This document shows, in pieces, positions 7,861-13,700 of a DNA stretch of 13,700 bases. Both the position numbers and the translations under genes were made by a program. Source of the stretch: CAZEAN01 sp964510225 (lineage in GTDB: Bacteria; Planctomycetota; Planctomycetia; Isosphaerales; Isosphaeraceae); NCBI GenBank assembly GCA_964510225.1, contig CAZEAN010000151.1, positions 1 to 13,700 of the forward strand. The letters run 5' to 3'. The first letter of the stretch is position 1. Every line of letters begins with the position of its first letter. The notes below the pieces were generated by a model that saw only the letters and a list, made by a program, of their open reading frames with translations, was not told the DNA's origin and searched no databases.

Positions 7861-8507
7861 TAGTCTTGATCCGTCGGGGAAAGTGTCCGTCGCAACCAGG
7901 CTCGGGCGATCTTCCAGTCTTTTTCGACGGTTGAGACCGAAACTCCAAGTTGCTCGGCAATCATCCTGACTTCCAGTCCCGCAAAGAATCGGCGACTGAC
8001 GACCTCGGCTTGGCGTGGATTCAATGCTTCAAGTGTTTTGAGTGCCTCATCGAATTCGAGTATCTCGATCCCATGACGCTGTTCAACCGAGCCCACGAGC
8101 TGATCGAGCGGTTCCTCACGAGCCTTGACACCACCCCCGCGACGAGCGGCGTTGCGAGCACGCGCGTGATCGACCAAGACTCGACGCATTGCTCGGGTCA
8201 TCGCTCCGAAGAAGTAGGCCCGGTCTTGTGCCTCAGCGACCAAGACAAATTCATCGCCAAAGAGCCGAATCGCTGCCTCATGCACCAGGGCAGTCGATTG
8301 GAGGGTATGATCAGCACGCTCTCGACTCATGAGGGATCTAGCGAGCGCACGGAGTTCATCATAAGCAACACTGATTAACTCCACGATTGCCTCCTGATTA
8401 CCGTCCTTCACTTCACCGAGGAGTCGAGTCACCTCTCCGCGCAGCGCGGTTCGGATCTCTGCATCCTCGGTCGAAGCATCGGGTTGAAATCGTGGTGAGG
8501 GAACCAT
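7860..8507 (-). CDS. ECF-type RNA polymerase sigma factor
   Basis: A 215-residue group 4 sigma factor that redirects RNA polymerase to its own promoter set. Region 2 spans about 40-120 (LQSTALVHEAAIRLF, then FFGAMTRAMRRVLVDHARAR), which recognises the -10 element. Region 4 spans about 152-210 (LNPRQAEVVSRRFF, then a helix-turn-helix around MIAEQLGVSVSTVEKDWKIAR), which recognises the -35 element. The LQSTALVHEAAIRLF and VLVDHARAR patterns match the subgroup common in planctomycetes and acidobacteria (Sigma70_ECF, TIGR02999-like). I chose the ATG at 8507 because GGGAG lies 8 bases upstream; an in-frame GTG at 8522 has no ribosome-binding site and adds only five residues. Its TAA overlaps the kinase ATG by one base. 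No anti-sigma factor is nearby, so kinase control (as in ECF43-type systems) is the likely regulation, by inference. Confidence 0.92.
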   Translation of the reverse strand: MVPSPRFQPDASTEDAEIRTALRGEVTRLLGEVKDGNQEAIVELISVAYDELRALARSLMSRERADHTLQSTALVHEAAIRLFGDEFVLVAEAQDRAYFFGAMTRAMRRVLVDHARARNAARRGGGVKAREEPLDQLVGSVEQRHGIEILEFDEALKTLEALNPRQAEVVSRRFFAGLEVRMIAEQLGVSVSTVEKDWKIARAWLRRTLSPTDQD

Positions 8508-8570
8508 GGTGATCGCTCCCACGGCGAATGCAATCAGGAGAGACCCGTTGTTGAGTCAATCAAGCCCCCC

Positions 8571-8596
8571 ACGCTGGTCTACCTCTTGACCAGCGT
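8571..8596. promoter_or_regulatory. 9-bp perfect inverted repeat upstream of the sigma factor gene
   Basis: ACGCTGGTC (8571-8579) and GACCAGCGT (8588-8596) flank 8 bases. It lies 63 bp upstream of the sigma start. On the minus strand it is followed by GGGGGG, not a T-run, so it is not a typical terminator. It could be a leader hairpin or a binding site for a dimeric regulator. Confidence 0.4.
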
Positions 8597-8608
8597 TGCG
8601 GCCATCCT

Positions 8609-8631
8609 CCAGTCTCATGATCTCAGACTGG
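8609..8631. promoter_or_regulatory. 7-bp inverted repeat in the sigma/lipoprotein gap
   Basis: CCAGTCT (8609-8615) and AGACTGG (8625-8631) are separated by 9 bases. It is short enough to arise by chance, but lies only 12 bp from the neighbouring 9-bp hairpin. No T-run follows on either strand. Confidence 0.3.
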
Positions 8632-8697
8632 CCGGTCAATGGTCTACTTCAGACGGTCGCTATTGCTTGAGGCATCCCGAAGTCCAGTTCAACCTGG

Positions 8698-8730
8698 GAT
8701 TCCATTGGTCGATTGGACCGGGATGGAATC
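8698..8730 (-). terminator. Possible terminator of the lipoprotein gene (interrupted hairpin)
   Basis: GATTCCAT (8698-8705) pairs with ATGGAATC (8723-8730), and inside it GGTC (8707-8710) pairs with GACC (8716-8719) around a 5-base loop, leaving a small asymmetric bulge. It begins 2 bp after the DUF4349 gene stop on the minus strand, the right place for a terminator or transcript-end stabiliser, but no T-run follows. Confidence 0.35.
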
Positions 8731-8732
8731 GG

Positions 8733-9662
8733 CTATTCCTGGGACTTGACCCGATTCCGAAACGACCGAAAGAGCAGTCGGAGGAGTCTCCAGGCGACGA
8801 ACAAGACAACTCCCCCGATCAGGAACCATGGCGCCGCGAACACCACTCCAAGGACGAGGTTCTCGCCGGCTTCGCGGAGTTCAGTGAGCGACTCTCCCCA
8901 GGCACGCGCAACTCTGGTTCCGAAGCCGGGAGCTTGCGGAGGATTGAAATCGAGACGCTCCTTCATCGTAATCGTCAGAGTCGAGAGGGTGGTTAGGTCA
9001 TCGAGGAGTCGGAGGCGCCCAGTCATCCGCTCCAGTTCTTCGCGGACTCGGCTCAGTTCACGTTCAACATCAAGTGTGTCCTTCAGGTTAGAGGTTGAGT
9101 TCTCGAGCAAGGAGAGGAGCCGTTCTTCTTCACGGCGTTTGTTATTCAGTCGAGCCTGAACATCAACATATTCTTCAGTAACTTCCTGAGAGTTTGTTGA
9201 GCGGCGTTGAACTTCCCCCAGACCAGCGATCTGATCAACGATGTTCCTAAATTGACCGCTGGGAACTCGGGCAGTCCAGGAGCCCGAGCGTCGACTCCCA
9301 ACCGCGCCTGTGATCTCGCTACTGGCGAGGTAGCCTCCCGAAGACTCGATCAAGGTGGTCAACTCTTCGGCTGCGGCTTCAAGATCACCGACATTCAAGT
9401 CGATCTGGGCTTCGTAAATAATCTTCCGTGCTGTTGGCTCAAGCGGCGTACTACCAACTGGATCCGCTTGTTCGGCCGATCCGACGGTACCACCACCGTC
9501 ATCAAAGGCAGCTTCTTCTGTCGGAGAAAAATACTCACCGAAACTGGGCTCCATCCCAAGACTCATGTCTGCTTCCGCAGCGTATTTCGACGCCTCGGGA
9601 GATCCACCGCATGCAATCGCAGCGAGGGCGAGGAGTGCTAATGCTGGAATTCGCCAGTTCAC
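8733..9662 (-). CDS. DUF4349-type envelope lipoprotein with coiled coil and C-terminal membrane helix
   Basis: A 309-residue protein. The N-terminus (MNWRIPALALLALAAIAC) is a lipoprotein-type signal with Cys18 as the probable lipidated residue; the box (A-I-A-C) departs from the usual L-A-G-C, so lipidation is likely but not certain. An Asp/Glu/Ser-rich linker (about 20-75) leads into a DUF4349-like region (about 79-292): RKIIYEAQIDLNV, SGGYLASSEITG, a VPSGQF stretch, a charged coiled coil (about 165-222) and a membrane helix (about 268-292) with a basic tail. In the DUF4349 family the C-terminal helix is conserved and the role is unknown; an envelope-stress or surface-sensing role is guesswork. 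The start is GTG with a GGGGGG tract (9670-9675 on +) 7 bases upstream. It lies upstream of the sigma-kinase pair on the same strand, across a 225-bp gap with hairpins, so co-transcription is doubtful. Confidence 0.87.
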   Translation of the reverse strand: MNWRIPALALLALAAIACGGSPEASKYAAEADMSLGMEPSFGEYFSPTEEAAFDDGGGTVGSAEQADPVGSTPLEPTARKIIYEAQIDLNVGDLEAAAEELTTLIESSGGYLASSEITGAVGSRRSGSWTARVPSGQFRNIVDQIAGLGEVQRRSTNSQEVTEEYVDVQARLNNKRREEERLLSLLENSTSNLKDTLDVERELSRVREELERMTGRLRLLDDLTTLSTLTITMKERLDFNPPQAPGFGTRVARAWGESLTELREAGENLVLGVVFAAPWFLIGGVVLFVAWRLLRLLFRSFRNRVKSQE

Positions 9663-9765
9663 GATCGAGCCCCCCGATCGAAAGTGGATCGGATTTAGGA
9701 AGTTGATGGTCAGCTTTCATTAGTTACTACGAGTTGAAGCCACCAGTTGTTAGAAAACTTTAAGA

Positions 9766-9795
9766 GTTCGAGAGCGCTCCATGATCCGTTATGAT
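9766..9795 (+). promoter_or_regulatory. Weak promoter candidate for the kelch/hydrolase gene
   Basis: TATGAT (9790-9795) matches the -10 consensus at five of six bases, but no good -35 is found at the usual distance (best is GTTCGA near 9766). It lies in the divergent gap between the lipoprotein and hydrolase genes. A start near 9802 would give a leader of about 64 nt to the ATG at 9866 and would rule out translation from the ATG at 9791. Confidence 0.25.
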
Positions 9796-9865
9796 CGGGT
9801 TCGTCCTCTGGTCAGCACGCTGCCTACTCCAGGTCGGCACCACTTCTTATATCAACGGATCAACG

Positions 9866-12800
9866 ATGATTTTTCGTGAATTACTTCTGCAAACTCTCCT
9901 CGGAGTCACCTGCTCTTTCATTGGGTTGGTCCCCTCCCAAGCCTCAGTATCGACAACGACCGAACCACTTGCCGACACCTCAGCCATTTTTCAAGAACAA
10001 GGAGGGCTCATCGCCGTTGAAGCAGAGCACTTCTTTAAGCAGACGATGACTGACGTTCGAGCGTTCCACATTACTTGCTCCGATCAAGTACCATCAATAG
10101 CCCCTGACGGCGACCCAGAACACATCGCGGGAGCCAGTGGTGGTGCTTATCTTGAAATCCTCCCGGACACGAGGCGAACGCATGGCGACAAATTGATCCG
10201 AGGCGAGAACTACCAGCCGGCTCCGGGGAAGATGGCGGTCTTACATTACAAGGTCCACTTCAATCAGGCAGGGCGCTATTACGTCTGGGCTCGGGCCTAC
10301 TCCACTGGTTCGGAAGATAATGGTCTTCACGTCGGCCTCGATGGAAACTGGCCTGTAAGCGGTCAGCGACTTCAATGGTGTGAGGAAAAAAACACTTGGC
10401 GCTGGGAAAGTAAACAACGAACGCAGACCGAGCATTGTGGTGAACCGTACAAGATCTTTCTCGATGTTGAGGAGCCTGGTGAACACATTGTTCAGTTTTC
10501 AATGCGCGAGGACGGTTTTGAGTTCGATAAGTGGCTGATGACGACAAACCGGACGTTCTCTCGTCCGCCAGGAAGCGGACCAAGTACTGTCCTCCGGAGC
10601 GGCACACTCCCTGAACCCTTTCCCTTCGTTGCAAGACAACGTGCTAACCAAGTAGCCTCAGCATCGAGGATCAAAGTGTCGAGGAGTCGTGCTCCGATGC
10701 GGGAATCTAGGGAACAGGATGGCGGTGGGAGTGTTGTGCTGAGTGGTGATTTGAAGCAATGGCACAAAATCACGATTGATCTCGAAGGACCATATGCCCA
10801 TGAAAAGGACAACGACCCTAATCCGTTTACGGATTACAACATGGTCGTTACCTTTACTCACGACGATGGTACAACCTACAAGATCCCAGGGTACTTTGCT
10901 GCCGATGGTAACGCTGCTGATACATCTGCTGAAGCTGGAACAGTCTGGCGTGCTCACTTCACACCCGACCGGACGGGTCAGTGGACCTATCAGATCTCCT
11001 TCCGTCAAGGTAAACAGGCGGCACTTGAAGGTGGTGGCGAACCTCTGGAACCATTTCACGGTGCTAGAGATCAGTTCAGAGTTGCGGCAACAGACAAGGA
11101 GGGCAGTGATTTACGTGCATCAGGGCGATTGCAATATGTTGGCAAGCATTACCTCCGATTCGGAGGTAGCGGCAAGTACTTCCTCAAAGTCGGCGCTGAT
11201 GCACCCGAAACACTCCTCGCATACGAGGATTTCGACAACACGATCGCAAGAAATCCTCAGAAAGCACCCTTAAAGTCATGGAGTCCTCATCTTCAGGATT
11301 GGAATGAAGGTGACCCCACCTGGCAAGACGGTAAAGGGAAAGGCTTGATCGGCGCGATCAATTACCTTTCCAATAAAGGGTGTAATGCGTTCTCGTTCTT
11401 GACGTACAATGCTGGTGGCGATGGTGATAATGTTTGGCCGTTTATCGCTCGCAATAACAAACTCCACTACGACTGCAGTAAGCTTGATCAATGGGGGATC
11501 GTTTTCGATCATGGGACTGCCAAAGGAATGTACCTGCACTTCAAGATGCAGGAGACTGAAAACGATGATAACAGGTACGGCCAGAACAACCGAATAGTCC
11601 CAGTTGCGCTGGACGGTGGTGATCTTGGGCCAGAGCGAAAGTTGTATTGCCGTGAGTTAATCGCGCGATTCGGTCACAACCTCGCCTTGAATTGGAATCT
11701 TGGTGAAGAGAACACACAGACGACCGCACAAAAGAAGGCGATGATCGACTACGTTGCCGCGCTCGATTCCTACGACCACAACATTGTGGTCCATACCTTC
11801 CCTAATCAGCAGGATCAGGTTTATCGATCGCTCCTTGGGGACAAATCAAAACTGACAGGGCTTTCACTCCAAAACAGCAGCCTCGGACCCACACACGCCC
11901 AGACAGTGAAGTGGGTCACGGAATCAGCGAAGGCTGGAAAACCTTGGGTGGTCGCGTTCGATGAATCTGGCTCTGCAGCACATGGACAGTGCCCCGACCT
12001 CGGCTATAAGGGGTTTGATGGTCGCGACCGGTCCGGCAAGATGATCTACACCGAGCACGAGGTCCGAAAACGTACCCTCTGGGGGACCTTGATGGCAGGT
12101 GGTGCTGGTAACGAGTACTACTTCGGTTACCAATTTGTCGAAAACGACCTTCTCTGTGAAGATTGGAGGAGTCGCGATCGAAGCTGGGATTACTGCCGGA
12201 TTGCGATCAACTTCTTCCACGACAATGGGATTCCGTTCTGGGAAATGACCAACGCAGACGACTTGGTGGGAAACCCTGATCATGAGATGGGAACCTTCTG
12301 CTTCGCCAAGCCAAACTCCATCTACTTAGTCTACCTACCCGATGGAGGTACCACGTCACTTGATCTTTCTGATACAGGCGGATCGTACGATCTCCAGTGG
12401 TTCGACCCTCGTCACGGTGGAGTGTTGCAGTCCGGTTCGGTTGCTACAGTCCAAGGGGGCAATCGCGTTGAACTCGGAACCCCACCTTCGGATGAAACTG
12501 AAGATTGGCTGGTGGTGGTCCGGTGTTCCTCGAACGAAGTAACGACTGCCCCGCGCTGGCAGAAAGTGATTGCCCACGATCAGAGTCGTCCCGTACAGCG
12601 TCACGAAGCGGGCTACGTCCGAGTCGATGATCGCTTCTACCTACTTGGAGGTCGGCGGATCGAGCCGGTCTGTATCTATGATCCGATCAAAAATGTCTGG
12701 ACCGAAGGCGCCAGGCCACCAGTCGAGATCCACCACTTTCAGCCGGTCGTAGTTGGTGATCAGATCTACGTCGCGGGAGCGTTCACTGGTGCTTATCCTG

Positions 12801-13501
12801 GCGAAACACCACTGGATCATATCTACATTTACGACACCAAGGAAGACCGTTGGCAACAAGGCCCTACAATCCCTTCGGATCGTCTCCGAGGCTCAACAGG
12901 GAACGTCATTCGCGAAGGAAAGCTCTACATGGCGAGCGGACTTCGTGATGGGCATCGGGGGGATCACAAGACCTGGTTCGACTCGTTCGATCTGAAGACT
13001 GGGAAGTGGCAACAGCTCGCTGACTGCCCAAGGGCAAGGGACCACCATCAGGCTGCCGTCGTGGAGAATCGTCTTTATCTGGTGGGAGGGCGTCAGTCGA
13101 ATGCCCCCAGCAATGTGATGGGCAATACAACCGCAGAGATCGATGTTTACGATTTCAGTACTGATGTCTGGGAGACCCTCGATACTGAGATCCCAACCCA
13201 ACGAGCGGGCCTTTACCTCACCGTGATCGGTCCTGAAATTCTTGCCGTTGGTGGAGAATCACTCACTCAACGAAGCGCACACAGTGAAGTCGAGGCATTC
13301 AACACCGAAACACTTGCATGGCGGACCCTTCCTCCACTCCTCCAGGGCCGTCACGGCACGGGCGTCATTCAGTTTCACAACAATCTCTATATCGCGTCGG
13401 GAAGTGGCAACCGTGGTGGTGGACCGGAACTGACGACACAGGAATCAATCAGTTTCTCAAGGTTGTTTGATCGAGCCCCATCATCAACAGATCAGAACTG
13501 A
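9866..13501 (+). CDS. Secreted DUF5060/glycoside-hydrolase-like protein with C-terminal kelch propeller
   Basis: A 1211-residue exported protein. I start at the ATG of 9866 because MIFRELLLQTLLGVTCSFIG followed by LVPSQA is a good signal peptide with likely cleavage after SQA (residue 26); the in-frame ATG at 9791 would bury it, though neither start has a strong Shine-Dalgarno. Domains: a beta-sandwich, carbohydrate-binding-like module (about 45-230, GGLIAVEAEHFF to YYVWARAYSTGSEDNG); a DUF5060-like domain (about 290-385, ITIDLEGPYA, FTPDRTGQWTYQISF); a TIM-barrel-like glycoside-hydrolase region (about 424-802); a small C-terminal beta-domain resembling the putative collagen-binding domain (about 810-889, IYLVYLPDGGTTSLDL); and six kelch repeats (about 895-1205; YLLGGR, YVAGAF, YMASGL, YLVGGR, LAVGGE, YIASGS). 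Candidate catalytic acids are E614/E615 (NLGEENT) and D699/E700 (AFDESGS). It probably cleaves a polysaccharide; the substrate cannot be read. Its stop is 19 bp before the second IS66 copy. Confidence 0.9.
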   Translation: MIFRELLLQTLLGVTCSFIGLVPSQASVSTTTEPLADTSAIFQEQGGLIAVEAEHFFKQTMTDVRAFHITCSDQVPSIAPDGDPEHIAGASGGAYLEILPDTRRTHGDKLIRGENYQPAPGKMAVLHYKVHFNQAGRYYVWARAYSTGSEDNGLHVGLDGNWPVSGQRLQWCEEKNTWRWESKQRTQTEHCGEPYKIFLDVEEPGEHIVQFSMREDGFEFDKWLMTTNRTFSRPPGSGPSTVLRSGTLPEPFPFVARQRANQVASASRIKVSRSRAPMRESREQDGGGSVVLSGDLKQWHKITIDLEGPYAHEKDNDPNPFTDYNMVVTFTHDDGTTYKIPGYFAADGNAADTSAEAGTVWRAHFTPDRTGQWTYQISFRQGKQAALEGGGEPLEPFHGARDQFRVAATDKEGSDLRASGRLQYVGKHYLRFGGSGKYFLKVGADAPETLLAYEDFDNTIARNPQKAPLKSWSPHLQDWNEGDPTWQDGKGKGLIGAINYLSNKGCNAFSFLTYNAGGDGDNVWPFIARNNKLHYDCSKLDQWGIVFDHGTAKGMYLHFKMQETENDDNRYGQNNRIVPVALDGGDLGPERKLYCRELIARFGHNLALNWNLGEENTQTTAQKKAMIDYVAALDSYDHNIVVHTFPNQQDQVYRSLLGDKSKLTGLSLQNSSLGPTHAQTVKWVTESAKAGKPWVVAFDESGSAAHGQCPDLGYKGFDGRDRSGKMIYTEHEVRKRTLWGTLMAGGAGNEYYFGYQFVENDLLCEDWRSRDRSWDYCRIAINFFHDNGIPFWEMTNADDLVGNPDHEMGTFCFAKPNSIYLVYLPDGGTTSLDLSDTGGSYDLQWFDPRHGGVLQSGSVATVQGGNRVELGTPPSDETEDWLVVVRCSSNEVTTAPRWQKVIAHDQSRPVQRHEAGYVRVDDRFYLLGGRRIEPVCIYDPIKNVWTEGARPPVEIHHFQPVVVGDQIYVAGAFTGAYPGETPLDHIYIYDTKEDRWQQGPTIPSDRLRGSTGNVIREGKLYMASGLRDGHRGDHKTWFDSFDLKTGKWQQLADCPRARDHHQAAVVENRLYLVGGRQSNAPSNVMGNTTAEIDVYDFSTDVWETLDTEIPTQRAGLYLTVIGPEILAVGGESLTQRSAHSEVEAFNTETLAWRTLPPLLQGRHGTGVIQFHNNLYIASGSGNRGGGPELTTQESISFSRLFDRAPSSTDQN
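12629..13470 (+). repeat. Six kelch-repeat blades
   Basis: Inside the secreted hydrolase-like gene. Each blade has a Y/L-x-x-x/G-G strand followed about 15-30 residues later by a (Y/F)(D/N)xxxxxW segment (IYDPIKNVW, IYDTKEDRW, SFDLKTGKW, VYDFSTDVW, AFNTETLAW). The sixth strand (YIASGSG) lacks its own Trp segment, which is normal if the propeller closes using an N-terminal strand (APRWQKVI, about residue 895). The GG signature is degenerate in blades two, three and six (AGAF, ASGL, ASGS). Confidence 0.8.
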
Positions 13502-13520
13502 AACAACATTAAGAATAGTC

Positions 13521-13700
13521 GTAAGCCTTCAGCCGAATGCAGTGGGCTTGCGTCGCGATGCCGGTCCGTTTCCACTGGGATCATGACGACTTCGAGCGTG
13601 GAGACCCTTGACGCCAGATCGCTTCAGGCCTTGCTCGGTGCGCAGTTGACCGCCGACCAAGCCACGCGGATCTTGGAGCAGGGCAAGGATGCGGTCGTCT
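13521..13700 (+). mobile_element. Second IS66-family copy, 5' part only (cut by window end)
   Basis: Begins with the same GTAAGCCTTCAGCCGAATGC end as the element at 4123, in the same orientation. Over the 180 visible bases only 6 differ, about 97% identity. The flanking 8 bases are GAATAGTC, different from the left copy's TGATTATT. It starts 19 bp after the hydrolase gene stop. Whether this copy is intact lies beyond the window. Confidence 0.92.
13583..13700 (+). CDS. tnpC: IS66-family transposase N-terminus, partial
   Basis: Reads MTTSSVETLDARSLQALL, then GAQLTADQATRILEQGKDAVV, about 39 codons open to the window edge. It corresponds to the first 39 residues of the broken transposase at 4185, with changes such as G12R and E25D. 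The start is 62 bp inside the IS end, as in the left copy. No frameshift or stop is visible here, so this copy could still be functional. Tn3-like or IS3-like alternatives do not fit the GTAA terminus. Confidence 0.85.
   Translation, partial: MTTSSVETLDARSLQALLGAQLTADQATRILEQGKDAVV

Noticed and set aside
5200..8378. Several long + strand open frames opposite the kinase and sigma genes
   Set aside because: They are shadows of strongly supported minus-strand genes in GC-rich DNA and show no recognisable domains.
8508..8522. GTG at 8522 as sigma factor start
   Set aside because: No ribosome-binding site precedes it, whereas GGGAG lies 8 bases before the ATG at 8507.
9791..9865. ATG at 9791 as start of the kelch/hydrolase protein
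   Set aside because: It would put 25 extra residues before a good signal peptide and overlaps a -10-like TATGAT; the ATG at 9866 is more plausible.
4123..13700. Composite transposon carrying the kinase and hydrolase genes
   Set aside because: The left copy has a perfect 8-bp duplication on its own two sides, and the right copy has a different flank, so the ends moved independently. Kept only as an open arrangement in the findings.
1..13700. CRISPR array, tRNA, rRNA or prophage signals
   Set aside because: No regularly spaced short repeats, no cloverleaf with a CCA or T-loop signature, no rRNA-like sequence and no phage genes were seen on reading both strands.

Overview
The window most likely comes from a planctomycete. 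Four signs point there, all read from the sequence and matched to remembered family knowledge: a large secreted-type protein whose N-terminus carries the planctomycete extracellular motif (LESLEDRTLMA), an ECF sigma factor paired with a membrane Ser/Thr kinase bearing TPR-like repeats, very large multidomain extracellular proteins, and single-ORF IS66-type insertion sequences. Shine-Dalgarno signals are often weak. No species can be named.

Layout. Bases 1-395 hold no convincing gene but do hold a possible promoter. A 1219-residue surface or secreted protein with six FG-GAP/VCBS-like calcium-binding repeats runs on + (396-4055) and ends at a 12-bp perfect hairpin (4070-4103). Next is a decayed 1003-bp IS66-family element (4123-5125) with matching GTAA-type ends and a perfect 8-bp target duplication (TGATTATT). 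On the minus strand lie a 912-residue PknB-type kinase (5122-7860) and, overlapping it as TAATG, an ECF sigma factor (7860-8507). A 210-225 bp gap with three inverted repeats separates them from a DUF4349-type lipoprotein (8733-9662), also minus. Divergent from that, on +, is a 1211-residue secreted protein (9866-13501): carbohydrate-binding-like module, DUF5060-like domain, glycoside-hydrolase-like barrel, and a six-bladed kelch propeller. At 13521 a second IS66 copy begins in the same orientation, about 97% identical to the left copy, and runs off the window.

How the parts fit. The sigma factor and kinase form a translationally coupled signalling pair; no anti-sigma factor is seen, so the kinase is the likely controller (inference). 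The lipoprotein and the kelch/hydrolase protein look like cell-envelope and secreted functions that such a pair could control, but nothing in the sequence proves the link. The two IS copies bracket this block like a composite transposon, yet the left copy has its own perfect target duplication and the right copy has a different 5' flank, so separate insertions are more likely. The most striking detail is that the left IS landed on the kinase stop codon and its GTAA terminus recreates that stop, leaving the predicted protein unchanged.
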